Shown: positions 20,351 to 32,931, counted from the first letter of the stretch. The stretch is 64,000 bases of DNA from Chimonanthus salicifolius (GCA_013350335.1 CM023534.1:20789302-20853301), one strand, 5' to 3'. The notes: generated by a model not told the origin, from the sequence alone. Numbers and translations: made by a program.

Positions 20351-23300
20351 AAGAAGTTCAAAATTCGTTGGAGACAGAATCTAGTAAAATTGTTGGTGGC
20401 ACAAATCCGTTTTAGTAAGGAGTTTTTTTAAGAGAAGAGTCAAAAAAAAAAAAAATAGAAAATAAAGGAGGCCAAATGCAATTAGGATTTCCCCCCATGG
20501 CCAACCATACCCAAATATAAAATAAGGATTCGTGTATTGCATAGTGCGGCAAGACACGACCTAAGAGATTTTCTTTACCCTTTCTCCATCGTTTCCTCTC
20601 TCTCCTTGTTTGATTGTGTGTCAGACAATAGAATTTTGAACTCTAGACCCCCAATATGTATTTATCGTAGTCTAAATTGAAGTTTGGAGATGGAAACAAA
20701 ATTTTGAAATGGGGTTCCAAAAATAGCAGTTGTCTATTTTTGGAAACTTTCCAAATTTAGAAAATCTCAAAATTTGTGTGATATCGGGGCCCGCAATGGT
20801 TAAGAATTTATTTGAATTTTTTATCCAAATTTTTAATTGTGGATTCACTTTTGGAAACTTTCTAAATTTGGAAGATGCTAACTTTGGAAAGTTTCCAAAT
20901 TTAGAAATTTCTAAATTGGTGTGTTATCCGGGGTCCACAACTGTCAAGGAAAATTATTGAAATAATATTATTCAAATTTTAAATTTTGGATCCAAATTTG
21001 AGAAATTTCTAAAATTAGCATTTTGTGGGGCCCAAATTATTTTATATCTACAAGGATAGATTTGAAAACATATTTTGAGAAAATAAAAAAATTTATTTTT
21101 GGAAACAAGATTTAGTTTTTGTAAAATCCAATTATTTTGGAAATTCAAGTTGGAGTTTTTGTGGGCCATGGTCCCACATGATTTTATCTGGAAAAGAGTC
21201 TCAATATATATATAAACCCAAAAATCCAAAATTCGTTGGAGACAGAATCTATAAATTCGTTGGTGGCACAAATCTGTTTTAGTAAGGAGTTTTTTTAAAA
21301 GAAGAGTAAAAAAAAAAATAAAGGAGCCCAAATAAAATTAAGATTTCCCCCATGGCCGACCATACCCAAATATAAAATACAGATTCGTGTATTATATAAT
21401 GTAATACACGACCTAAGAGATTTTCTCTCTCCTCTCCATCGTTTCCTCTCTCTCTCCTTTTTTGATTGTGTGTCAGACAATAGAATTTTGAACTCTAGAC
21501 CTCTAATATGTATTTATCGTAGTCTAAAATGAAGTTTGGAGATGGAAACAAAATTTTGAAACGGGGCTCCAAAAATAGCAGATGTCTATTTTTGGAAACT
21601 ATCCAAATTTAGAAAATCTCAAAATTTGTGTGATATCGGGGCTCGCAATGGTTAACAAATTTATTTGAATTTTTTTATCCAAATTTTTAATTTTGGATTC
21701 ACTTTTGGAAACTATCTAAATTTGGAAGCTGTTAATTTTGGAATCTTTCCAAATTTAGAAATTTCTAAATTGGTGTGTTATCGGGGTCCACAATTGTCAA
21801 GGAAAATAATTTGAATAATATTATTCAAATTTTAAATTTTGGATCCAAATTTGGGACATTTCTAAAATTAGCATTTTGTGTGGCCCAAATTATTTTTTAT
21901 CTACAAGGATAGATTTGAAAACATATTTTGAGAAAATAAAAAAAATATTTTTGGAAACAAGATTTAGTTTTTGTAAAATTATTTTGGAAATTCAAGTTGG
22001 AGTTTTGGTGGGCCATGGTCCCACATGATTTTATTTGGAAAAGAGTCTCAATATATATATAAACCCAGAAGTCCAAAATTCGTTGGAGACAGAATCTAGT
22101 AAATTCGTTGGTGGCACAAATCCGTTTTAGTAATGAGTTTTTTTAAGAGAAGAGTTAAAAAAAATAGAAAATAAAGGAGGCCAAATATAATTAGGATTTC
22201 CCCCATGGCCGACCATACCCAAATATAAAATAAGGATTCGTGTATTGCATAGTGCAATACACAACCCTAGGATATTTTCTCTCTCCTCTCTCCATTGTTT
22301 CCTCTCTCTCCTTGTTTGATTGTATGTCAGACAATAGAATTTTGAACTCTAAACCCCCAATATGTGTTTATCGTAGTCTAAATTGAAGTTTGGAGATGGA
22401 AACAAAATTTTGAAACGGGGTTCCAAAAATAGCAGGTGTCTATTTGTGGAAACTTTCTAAATTTAGAAAATTTCAACATTTGTGTGATATCAGGGCCCTC
22501 AATGGTTAACAAATTTATTTGGATTTTTTTATTCAAATTTTAAATTTTGGATTCACTTTTGGAAACTTTCTAAATTTGGAAGCTGTTAATTTTGGAAACT
22601 TTCCAAATTTAGAAATTTCTAAATTGGTGTGTTATCAGGGGTCCACAACTGTTAAGGAAAATAATTTCAATAATATTATTCAAATTTTAAATTTTGGATC
22701 CAAATTTGGGAGATTTCTAAAATTAGCATTTTGTGTGGCCCAAATTATTTTTTATCTCCAAGGATAGATTTGAAAACATATTTTGAGAAAATAAAAAAAC
22801 TTATTTTTGTAAACAAGATTTAGTTTTTGTAAAATCCAATTATTTTGGAAATTCAAGTTGAAGTTTTGGTGGGCCATGGTCCCACATGATTTTATTTGGA
22901 AAAGAGTCTCAATATATATATAAACCCAGAAGTCCAAAATTCGTTGGAGATAGAATCTAGTAAATTCGTTGGTGGCACAAATCCGTTTTAGTAAGGAGTT
23001 TTTTTAAGAGAAGAGTTAAAAAAATAGAAAATAAAGGAGGCCAAATCTAATTAGGATTTCCCCCTAGGAGATTTTCTCTCTCCTCTTTCCATCATTTCCT
23101 CTCTCTCCTCTCTCTCTCCTTGTTTGATTGTGTGTCAGATAATAGAATTTTGAACTCTAGACCCCCAATATGTGTTTATTGTAGTCTAAATTGAAGTTTG
23201 GAGATGGAAACAAAATTTTGAAACGGGGTTCCAAAAATAGCAGGTGTTTATTTTTGGAAATTTTCCCAATTTAGAAAATCTCAAAATTTGTGTGATATCG

Positions 23301-24854
23301 GGGCCCGCAATGGTTAAGAAATTTATTTGAATTTTTTTATCCAAATTTTTAATTTTGGATTCACTTTTGGAAACTTTCTAAATTTGGAAGCTGTTAATTT
23401 TGGAAACTTTCCAAATTTAGAATTTCTAAATTAGTGTGTTATCGGGGTCGACAATTGTCAAGGAAAATAATTTGAATAATATTATTCAAATTTTAAATTT
23501 TGGATCCAAATTTGGGAAATTTCTAAAATTAGCATTTTGTGTGGCCCAAATTATTTTTTTATCTACAAGGATAGATTTGAAAACATATTTTGAGAAAATA
23601 AAAAAATTATTTTTGGAAACAAGATTTAGTTTTTGTAAAATCCGGTTATTTTGGAAATTCAAGTTGGAGTTTGGTGGGCCATGGTGCCACATGATTTTAT
23701 TTGGAAAAGAGTCTCAATATATATATATATATAAACCTAGAAGTACAAAATTTGTTGGAGACAAAATCTAGTAAATTCATTGGTGGCACAAATCCATTTT
23801 AGTAAGGAGTTTTTTAAGAGAAGAGTTAAAAAAAAAAATAAAAAAATAAAGGAGGCCAAATCTAATTAGGATTTCCCCCATGGCCGACCATACCCAAATA
23901 TAAAATAAGGATTCGTGTATTGCATAGTACGGCAATACACGACCTAAGAGATTTTCTTTACCCTTTCTCCATCGTTTCCTCTCTCTCCTTGTTTGATTGT
24001 GTGTCAGACAATAGAATTTTGAACTCTAGATCCCCAATATGTATTTATCGTAGTCTAAATTGAAGTTTGGAGATGGAAACAAAATTTTGAAACGGGGTTC
24101 CAAAAATAGCAGTTGTCTATTTTTGGAAACTTTCCAAATTTAGAAAATCTCAAAATTTGTGTGATAACGGGGCCCGCAATGGTTAACAAATTTATTTGAA
24201 TTTTTTTATCCAAATTTTAAATTTTGGATTCACTTTTGGAAACATTCTAAATTTGGAAGCTGTTAATTTTGGAAACTTTCCAAATTTAGAAATTTCTAAA
24301 TTGGTGTGTTATCGGGGTCCACAAGTGTCTCGGAAAATTATTTGAATAATATTATTCAAATTTTAAATTTTGGATCCAAATTTGGGAAATTTCTAAAATT
24401 AGCATTTTGTGGGGCCCAAATTATTTTGTATCTACAAGGATAGATTTGAAAACATATTTTGAGAAAATAAAAAAATTATTTTTGTAAACAAGATTTAGTT
24501 TTTGTAAAATCCAATTATTTTGGAAATTCAAGTTGGAGTTTTGGTGGGCCATGGTCCCACATAATTTTATTTGGAAAAGAGAGTCAATATATATATATAT
24601 CCAGAAGTCCAAATTTCATTGGAGACAGAATCTAGTAAATTCGTTGGTGGCACAAATCCGTTTTAGTAAGGAGTTTTTTTAAGAGAAGAGTTAAAAAAAT
24701 AGAAAATAAAGGAGGCCAAATCCAATTAGGATTTCCCCATGGACGACCATACCCAAATATAAAATAAGGATTTGTGTATTGCATAGTGCAATACACGACC
24801 TTGGAGATTTTTTCTCTCCTCTCTCCATCGTTTCCTCTCTCTCCTCTCTCTCTC
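19687..24854. repeat. Six-copy tandem array, unit about 0.81-0.92 kb
   Basis: Units start with TTTGATTGTGTGTCAGA-like sequence at 19,687, 20,609, 21,461, 22,315, 23,123 and 23,992. Each contains GGAAACTTTCCAAATTTAG sub-repeats, a GGGCCATGGTCCCACATGA palindromic stretch, a TA-rich run, CCCCATGGCCGACCATACCC and a closing CTCTCTCC tract. Copy 1 is longest because of a (TA)33 expansion, and copy 5's start follows a short deletion. The last unit passes into a unique leader with a splice-donor-like AGAG|GTAATG near 24,932. No coding capacity. Confidence 0.93.
20281..20346. repeat. (TA)33 microsatellite
   Basis: A pure 66-bp TA run sits in array unit 1, at the position where the other units carry only 4-10 TA repeats. 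It explains a spurious poly-(Tyr-Ile) frame. Confidence 0.97.
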
Positions 24855-26120
24855 CCCATGGCATACATTGAAAAACAATTGATTTTGGGGGTTTTCGTTG
24901 GCTTTTGTCTTGGATGTCCATCTTCTCCAAGAGGTAATGTACAAATTTTGAAGCAAAAGAGTTATTATATGCCCAGATCTGATCTAAAACACGGATCAAA
25001 ATCTGGTTCAGATCTGAGATACAATTTCGCTGGGTTTTACTAAATAAAACATAACTTGTACTTCCGACATTGAAATGACTTAAAATTGGTTCCTATTCAT
25101 ATAATAACGACGATACCTATCTCCAGTTAAAATATGATGAATTTTAAATGAGTTTTGATACCAAAAACCAAGTCTGCAAGTCAGACCTAGTTGTAGATTG
25201 CTGAAAAACAGATAGTTTTACAGCGCTGGATTGTGGAATTTTTATCTCAGTGTTTGATCATTGACATGGTGAAAAATTTGTGCCTAAACTGATGCCCATG
25301 AAGAAATATACCTCCAGTAAAAATATAAGAGGGAAAATCATAGATTTGAAGGGTCGAATATGGTCGGTAGGATAGAAACCTCAGATGAGATTGCAAATTG
25401 TTGAGCAGTGTACATGCTTGAGTATTTTGATCATAACTCGGGATACGAATGTCCGTTTCAAACAAACCAGATATCGTTGTAATCCCCTCTCAGATATCTA
25501 TCCACTGTACGAATATGATACCCTTGTTTCATTCGAAATAATACCAGAAAATTCTGCAAGATAGATCAAATTCTGTTCTGTCTAACTCTTTTAAACCTTA
25601 GACTAATTTTATTTTGTTTAGTATCCCTTAGATTTGATTTGTTTGGACATAATAAATTGCGTATATTTGTTGAATTCCTTGATTAAAAAAGGAGTTAAAT
25701 AAAATAAAGTTACAATGGTCCATAACTTTTATTAATGACAGTAAATTCGGTGACCTGAAGCTTGTTGGAGCTTGGATTTGGTGGTGTCTGAACTTGATAA
25801 ATTGAAAAGTTTAGGTGAGGGAAACTTAACCTTGTTTATTGAAATATTTTGATTATGATTTATTGTTCGGAAATCCTAGTTGAATGTTTAGATTATATGT
25901 TAAAATGTTAGTATGAGCCTTTTGTGAATGCCATGGTTGGATATCATGTGTATATTGAAATTGTTAACACATGTTATATTTATTATTCGTCGTGTGTTCA
26001 TTAAATTGATTAACACATGTAATATTTGTTATTCATCGTGTGTTTATTGAAATTATTAACACATGTTATATTGTTAATCGTTTATTGTGATCATGTTGAC
26101 GGCATACATGACATGGCATC
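24855..26120 (+). mobile_element. Gypsy-type LTR leader and downstream part (tentative)
   Basis: Non-coding sequence continues from the tandem array. The start (ATGGCATACATTGAAAAAC, then CCATCTTCTCCAAGAGGTAATG) parallels 63,880-63,910 (CCATCTTCCTCTTGAGGTATG), and solo LTR 1 has a comparable AAAAAGGTATGT leader end near 30,880. It breaks at 26,120, where a copia LTR is inserted, and appears to resume at 49,849. No gene is recognised. Confidence 0.45.
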
Positions 26121-26532
26121 TGAAAGTTCTCCCATAGTGCTAGAACACGATTGACCCTAGAGGAGGATGAGGAGGAGAGAGAAGGGGGGTGAATAGGTCA
26201 ATCCCAATTTGTGGGTCCTTTTTAAAATTCCTTGATTGATTAGTATTGATGTAACTGATAATTGCAATCAAATGTTTGTGTGTTAGCAACAATGATTATC
26301 AATTAACATGATACATTAGCTCTAACACCATTAGATCAAGGACACAAGATTTGTAGTGGTTCGGTTAGCCAACCTACATCCACTGTTAGGACTAGCTCAA
26401 CCTTGAGTTATCCCCAAATTCACTCAATTGGCTGGGAATTTCACCCACGATATATGCTAGAGACGACGCTCTAGATTTTTTCTAGTGGTTTCGGAGCCAA
26501 GCCTCCTTAATCCACTCTAATAGGATGAAGCT
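26121..26532 (-). mobile_element. Outer SIRE-like LTR, left part
   Basis: It starts TGAAAGTTCTCCC right after GCATC, and contains the GACCCTAGAGG..GGGGGGTGAATAGGTCAATCCCA block and the GTTCGGTTAGCCAACCTACAT phrase. It is interrupted at 26,533 by another LTR of the same family. The matching right part appears to be 45,826-46,164 and 49,010-49,848. Confidence 0.65.
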
Positions 26533-28453
26533 TGAAAGTTCTAATTTTGAATGTACTAGAACAACATGAATTGACCCTAGAGGAAGAAAAAAGGGGGGGG
26601 GGGGGGGGGGGGGGGGTGTGACTAGGTCAATCCCATTTTAATGGTGTTCACAAAATTTCTTGATTATTTTGAGTGCAGCGGAATATTTAATCAAGAAATT
26701 TGTTTAGTGTGATAATTTCATCAAGCAATCACACTAAGATTTATGACCTTTTATATGATTATTGATGATTGTGCGTAATGTGTAGAATGAGATAATCAAC
26801 ATGCAAAGTGATGTGTTAAGAATAGTACTTAAATATTAAATACAAACACACATAGATCAAACACCATAAGACCATTTTAAAGTGGTTTGGTTAGCCAACG
26901 TATATCCACTGTTAGGACTTCGCTCAACCTTGAGCTATCCCCACCATCCACTAAGTGGGGACTTACACCCTCACAATTAGAGTAGGAATTCCACCTCACT
27001 CAATCGGTTGAGAATTTCACCCTCCACTGTCAAATAGGAATTCCACCTATCCATTTGGCTAGGAGTTCCACCCACCTCTATGTCAGAAACAACGCTCTAG
27101 AGTTTTTTATAGTGGTTCCGGGGTACCTCCCTTTAATCCACTTTCGGAACAAAGGTTTTTAAAGAAAATTAAAACCAAGAAGCACTTACCTTTGAAGCTC
27201 TTTCTCCTGATATGTGCTTCTTCAAGATCCCACCTAATGTGTACCGACACTCCTCCTTGTAGCCGTCGTTTTATCAATCACAATCCAGGGTGTCAAGGAA
27301 ACTAGTTTACCAAAAGTTTCCTAGTTTAGGGTTCTCTCCTTTTCACTTTTTAACTCAATCCTCAAATTGGTTGTTTATGAGTTTTCTTCATTCCTCTTTC
27401 TCATAACTCAATCCATTTAATTGGTTGTATTTAATTTCCTTAGTCTAACCACGAGAGAGAGTGATCCCTTTGTTGGCCCTTGTTAAACTCACTGATAAAG
27501 ATGAGGGTCCAACTGATCCTTCCGAAGGATACCAACTGGTTGCATGAAGATTGGTTTATATAGTGAAGGCAACTAGTTGAACTAACGGTAATGTACCGAC
27601 AGATCAGTTGCACTGAGGGGTCGGTGACTAGAAATGTTACCGTTCCAATTCTGACCGTTGTGCATTAAGTGCACTCCCAACGGTAATATTCTTTCTCCGT
27701 CGACATGTCGTTGTCGCCGATGGGTCGACAGTTATGGTACTGAGGGGTCGGTCTATACGAGAGGCTCGTTCTGGTGCAAAACATGCTTGACAGTAGTTTC
27801 ATCTCTAGAAACCTGTTACCCAGAACGACCTGTCGCCCATTACCTAGGAGTCGGTCTTGGTAACTCTCGATCAATCTTTGATTGTCGATATGTCTGTTTC
27901 TTCAAGTGACCACATGAGTTAAAGGATTCTAGAACTCAAGATCTTGATCGAGGAGTCATTGACCACGAGGGGCCGTTTCAGTCTTTCACCGAGGTGTCGG
28001 TGCATACGAGACTCTCGATCAGAGGTATACCCAGAATGACAGTTCAATGTTTTAGAACCTATGTCAATCTGACCGACCAGTCCTTGACCATGATGGGTTG
28101 ATCCTGACTACACCAAGAGGTTGGTGAGATAGACTAGTTGTACTGACAGTGAAGCCAAATACATATTTCTAAGTTGGGTTCAAATTCACCGTCAAGCATC
28201 CTCTCTAGGCTTTTTATGATTTAACAATTTGTTTCTCTATGCGTAGGGATAGTCCTCTCTGAGATGTGAGTACCACCTAAACTCATTTATGACCATATTA
28301 TATGTTTTGTGATTGCCATAACGATGAGCTTCAATCCGGTGGAGCTTGATCTTCATTATTGATCACATTGGGTCTTCAAGCTTCCATCAAGTGCCTCTTT
28401 TCGAGTCATGTAATTGACAAACATACGGACTTAGCCAAGCCGAGGCACTAACA
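26533..28453 (-). mobile_element. SIRE-like copia 3' LTR (full length, 1,921 bp)
   Basis: On the plus strand it runs from TGAAAGTTC to GCACTAACA, i.e. TGTTAGTGCC...GAACTTTCA on the minus strand. Its length agrees with the solo LTR at 34,781-36,703 (1,923 bp). A polypurine tract follows directly at 28,454. It contains the poly-G tract at 26,593-26,616 and the GGGGTCGGT motifs of the U3 region. Confidence 0.85.
26593..26616. repeat. Poly-G tract (24 G)
   Basis: This homopolymer lies near the 3' end of the SIRE-like LTR. Matching tracts at 36,630-36,649 (20 C), 41,571-41,588 (18 G), 37,206-37,212 (7 G) and near 26,187 (6 G) show length variation at the same LTR position. Confidence 0.95.
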
Positions 28454-28469
28454 ATCTCCCCCTTTGTCA
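28454..28469 (-). promoter_or_regulatory. Polypurine tract of the minus-strand SIRE-like element
   Basis: The minus strand reads TGACAAAGGGGGAGAT, immediately before the LTR start TGTTAGTGCC. This is the plus-strand priming site for retrotransposon replication and sets the element's orientation. Confidence 0.8.
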
Positions 28470-29443
28470 CTTTCATGACAAAACCTATAAGCTAACCCAT
28501 TTACAAATCCACCCTTATTACAACACATTTGAATACAAAAATATTACATTGATTACATATACATATTCAAATGGAAAACATGACTGTGATCTTCGCATAT
28601 TCTTGTTCAACTTGATTCATTTCATTTTCTTGTTCAAATACATAAGCAAGCAACACTAGAAAATCATTAGAGGGGTTAGTCCCAAAACATAGAAATGCAT
28701 TCATGGAATAAATAAGATCTGTATTCTAGCACCCCCATACTCCTTGATTTCCTAGTGATCAACACTACTAGTTTCTCCAAGCTATCAGTGTTGAGAACAT
28801 TTCTCCCCCAATCTTTTTAAAGTTTGATTTACCAAACTCTAAGCATAGGCATTCTCCCTATGTCCATTAACTTTGATGTCTTTTAGCTTCCACTAATTTC
28901 TCTCCCATTTTGTCATTCAATTTACAAATATTAGTAGGCCGTCATCGAGTTTTAAGCACTCCCCCATGCTTCTTGCATTTAGTGCTTCATGAGTTTCTCT
29001 TTTAACTCATTTTATTCTTCCTAACACTTCAATACATATCTCATGCATTACTATTTTTCTCTTTTCTTCGTGTGGGTTCAAGACATTTTCCATCTTTCTA
29101 CATGGAGTTTCTTTCTCCCCCATTCTCCAAGGATGTGTGTACTATCTCATTCAGATTTCTATCTTCCTTAAAATGCCAATACAAAACCAACTCATCCAAA
29201 CCTACATGTTAGTTTATTTAACAAAATACCATGTTAAATATAGGCAAGAGATATAAGGCATACCATATCATTTCATTCATGACAAGTTGGTACATATGGT
29301 TAAGAAGAGAGGCACATGGATATTTAGACAAAATATCTACATAGTTTTTTTTTTTCCTCAGAAACATAAAGCATAATCCATGAAAAACTATACTAAGTCG
29401 ATCCATCCAGAGGAGGAGTTGCTGGAGGGGAAAAGGATTTTCG
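28470..29443 (-). other. 3' non-coding internal region of the SIRE-like element
   Basis: The sequence between the polypurine tract and the accessory ORF is AT-rich with no protein family signature. It probably corresponds to the spacer after the envelope-like ORF. Confidence 0.45.
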
Positions 29444-29761
29444 TCAGGTACTCTTTTTGAGTCCTTCCATGAATGTGGAGAGGTTTTGAATTGATTCATT
29501 CATGGAGGTTGCAAAGTCTCCAATCTTTCTTTCCAATTCCCGACATCTTTCAAGGAAGCGGTAGGTTCTCTTTATAAGAACTCTATCAGATTCGACTTTA
29601 GCATATTCCGTTTGCTCTTTTCTTTTCTCTTTTCTTTTCTTGCCAATAGCAGGTTTCCTGATAGGTGTATCCTTATCACTGCTTGTTTCTTCTGGAGGAG
29701 TGAGATCCTTTCTACCTTTCCCTTTTTTACTCACTTCTTCTACATTATCCCTAGCCGGAAG
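29444..29761 (-). pseudogene. SIRE-like accessory (envelope-position) ORF, C-terminal part
   Basis: Lysine-rich frame (SKKGKGRKDLTPPEE), then a helical segment ending in MNESIQNLSTFMEG. It lies just upstream of the 3' UTR and polypurine tract, where SIRE/Maximus elements carry an extra ORF after pol. Its N-terminal half is at 33,023-33,246, separated by solo LTR 1 and the duplicated GGAAG. The frame is continuous across the insertion point if the LTR is skipped. Function of such ORFs is unproven; I saw no clear signal peptide or fusion peptide here. Confidence 0.55.
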
Positions 29762-31194
29762 TGTAACACCCTGGATTTTTCAATGCATAAATATATTGGA
29801 TTTTTGTCTATTTTAATTGTTAAATTTGTTGAATTTGAGATTTATGGATGGAATGGATTTCAGGTGGGTAAGAATTGGGTCAATAGCCCAATTATAATCC
29901 AATGGATCAAGGATGGAATTCGATTTGGAAATAATTGGGTAAGTGTGATTAAATGGGTCAGCTACCCAATTTGAAACCCAATGGGTCAAGGGGAATGGAT
30001 TTTGAAAGTAAATGGGTAAAGGATTAATTTAATTGGGTCAAATACCCAATTAAGATCCAAGGCATGGGATCCACCTCAAAAAGTGAGGTGGCATGTGAGT
30101 GATATGGCCAAGTGGGACCCAAATCCACCTCATCAAGTGAGGTGGCAAGTGGTTAATGTAACATGCATAGCTGACTAACCATGGTTGACTTAGTCAACCA
30201 TGGGTGAGTTCAATAGAGTTGAGTTGATGAATGAGTTCAAGTGGGATAAATAATGCTTGAGTTGGAATTTACATGAGTTGAGAATTTATAATGTTGAGTT
30301 CAAGTGCTTGAGTTGGAAAATGAGTTCATTTAAGTTGAGTTGAGTTGAATTGAAGTGAGTGGAGTGGGAAGATAGAGGGTTTCCATCTCAAAGGAGGAAG
30401 CCCAAAAGGCATATCCAAGGTGTACACGTTGGGGAGATGGAGGGTTTCCATCTCATGGTGGAAACCCAAGGGGCACAAGATTGGGGAGCTCAAAGGTTGT
30501 CTTGGTGTTAACCAAGGGGTGTCTTGGTTAAGCCAAGGGACACCTTGGTAAAAGGAAATCATTGAGGAAGGGAGGTGAGAAGGCTTGTGGCTGTTACAAG
30601 GACATCAGCCTAGGGACACACTTCGCCCCCTTTGGCCGATTGCACCTCTCTTTGAAACAACGAGATTTTCATCTCTCCCTCTCTCTCTCTCCCCCTCTCT
30701 CAACTACACTTGGCCGATTCTCTCTCTCTTGAGCAAGAGATTTGTATCTCCTCTTCTCATCCCTCTCTCTCCCATTTTCGGCTCTAGACTTGGAGATATC
30801 AGTAAAGAACAAGAAAGGAAGGAGAAGGACTGAGGAGCAAGTTCAGATTAGAGAGAAACGAAGGAGACGCGGAAAAAGGTATGTAGTATTTAACAAGATA
30901 GGATTGAATGAATGAAAGAAACTAAGGGAATCATGGTTTTGGCTATGGAATGGCTGAAACCATGAGGTTCATATTTGATTTAAATGGACGGTCAAAATGT
31001 TATGGGACCATGGACTTTGAAATCCATTCAAGGAATGGTTTAATGTTTGGAATAAAAAGGAAAAGACCCTAACCTTGTTTGGTGGGAAAGATAAACTTGT
31101 TAAAATGAGATATGATGATAATGACCATGTTTAGACAAGATTAAAGAATGAATTTCATGAAGAAAAGATTTATAAATAATCAAACAAGGAGGAC

Positions 31195-31650
31195 AGAACA
31201 CGGGTTACACTGTCTGCTGGACAGGTACTACCATCTGAGGGACGGGTTTCTACCGTCAGCAGGACGGGTAATGGACTGGATAGGGTTTTGTCTGCGGACG
31301 GGTTGCACTGTCTGTAGGACGGGTTTCTGCCGTCCGCGGGACGAGTTTCGACCGTCCGCAGGACGGGTAATGGACTGGACATGGTGTTGTTTGCTGATGG
31401 GGTTGCACTGTCTGTAGGACTGGTTTCGACCGTCGGCAGGACGGGTAATAGACTGGACAGGGTGTTGTCTGCGGACAGGTTGCACTGTCTGTAGGACAGG
31501 TTTTACCGTCCGCAGACGGGTGTGGACTGTCAGCGGGACGGGTAATGGATGTGAGTAGAGTGCTGTCTGCGGATGGGTGTGGACTGTCCACGGGACGGGT
31601 TTCGATCGTCCGCGAATGGGTTTCTATCGTCCGCAGGACGGGTAGTGGAT
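31195..31650. repeat. Palindromic minisatellite in solo LTR 1
   Basis: Irregularly spaced repeats (higher-order spacing about 78-100 bp) are built from variants of CCGTCCGCAGGACGG, whose two arms are complementary, joined by TAATGGACTGGACAGGG and TTGCACTGTCTGTAGGAC. It is markedly more GC-rich than its surroundings. It lies downstream of the presumed LTR leader. Confidence 0.85.
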
Positions 31651-31667
31651 AGTGATCTGCCGAGTTC

Positions 31668-31696
31668 AGTCGACTGAATTCTTTATTCAGTCGACT
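31668..31696. repeat. Perfect 12-bp hairpin
   Basis: AGTCGACTGAAT (31,668-31,679), the loop TCTTT, then ATTCAGTCGACT (31,685-31,696). Each arm also contains the palindrome AGTCGACT. It directly follows the palindromic minisatellite. Confidence 0.9.
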
Positions 31697-32928
31697 AAAT
31701 TTTAAAGTGAAATTTTTTTATATAATTTTTCCAGATTGTTTAAGTTTATCTAGATGAGTAAAGGATGATGGGAATTGAATGGGTAATTAAATTAACATAT
31801 GTGTATGATGAATTCATTAAGGTAACGGGATTTCACAAAAGGGTGTACGATCGGCTTTGACATGATCGGTGATCGATATATTCACGAAGCAGCAAGGATA
31901 GTATACTGAAATTTGGTAGGATTTCTACCTTGTTGACACACTGTGGGTTATATACATGTACTGATTTTATTTCCATATAAGATGATGTACTTTGGGTATC
32001 AAATGATTATGTTTTTAGGAACTAAGTTCCAATGCGACTATGTACTTTGATATGAAATGGCATCATTGCACTCATTACCTCATGCATGGCATGGGAGGGA
32101 ACACAAGGGGGGAGTCCACGTTCCATTCGGTGTTTTCCGATAAACAAACGTGGGGAGGAATCCACACTGATTCCGATTGACATATGTGAAGAGATATATG
32201 ATGTTTGAAATGTAAGAGTCCACGTTCCATTTGGTGGGACTGATTAACATACGTGGGGAGGCATAACAGTGAATACTTTGATGTGGCTTGTTCATCAAGA
32301 AGATTAACAATGTGATTTGCGATATGGTTGCAGGGTGGGAGATCACTGGCATATGACACCCATGGCATGACATTAAATTAGCATGATTTTGTTATGAGTA
32401 TCATGCGCTGATTTTAGTACTACACGTTGTGTACAGTTTTGATATTATGTATTTATCGTGATTTTATACTAATCCCATGTGTATAACCCTACTTGGAATT
32501 CCTATTGGGCGCGACTTCTACCTTTAGATGATGGTAGAGGGAATGGAAAGGACGATGAACGTGAAGGAGGCCTAGCTTAGGAGCTTGGACAATTTATGAT
32601 TATTAAACATTTATGATAATTTTGAACAATGTATTTTGAGATAATTGCATTTTGGGATTGTAATAATTTAGATTTATCTTGCTATGGTTTGATGTTACAT
32701 TTGGATTTTAAACTCAGTTAATTAATGGTAATTGACTTCCTTTCTAATTAATGTTATGGATGGTAATTGTAATCATATAATAATTCTGTAAACATTAGTA
32801 ATGCGTGTGAAATGTTTTAGTGGACTTGTCCACGCACACGTATTGGTGGCCAGTTAAAGGTCGGGCTTTGGAAGCTTGGACTTAACTCGCGTCGTGACGC
32901 CCATGCTCTCTCTCACTCTTTATTTTTT

Positions 32929-32931
<3 letters not shown>

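Noticed and set aside
20102..20415. ORFs with long Tyr-Ile repeats
   Set aside because: Translation of the (TA)33 microsatellite.
24774..25043. 89-codon ORF with an internal signal-peptide-like stretch (MAYIEKQLILGVFVGFCLG)
   Set aside because: It overlaps the repeat leader and a donor-like GTAATG, with no family match recognised. Kept only as part of the leader finding.
27658..27909. 83-codon ORF with several cysteines, similar frame at 49,072
   Set aside because: Both lie in the dyad-rich U3 region of SIRE-like LTRs; frames break between copies.
31148..31591. Overlapping ORFs rich in 'PADGRN' or 'LRTVETRP' repeats
   Set aside because: Product of the GC-rich minisatellite read in several frames and on both strands.
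31195..31650. Repeats and palindromes as a CRISPR-like array
   Set aside because: Spacing and unit sequence are irregular, the host is a plant nuclear genome, and the array is inside an LTR with clear ends and TSD.
32075..32373. Two overlapping 97-codon minus-strand ORFs
   Set aside because: They lie in the repeated ACGTGGGGAGG / CCACGTTCCATT block of solo LTR 1; no domain, and the matching part of solo LTR 2 is not open.
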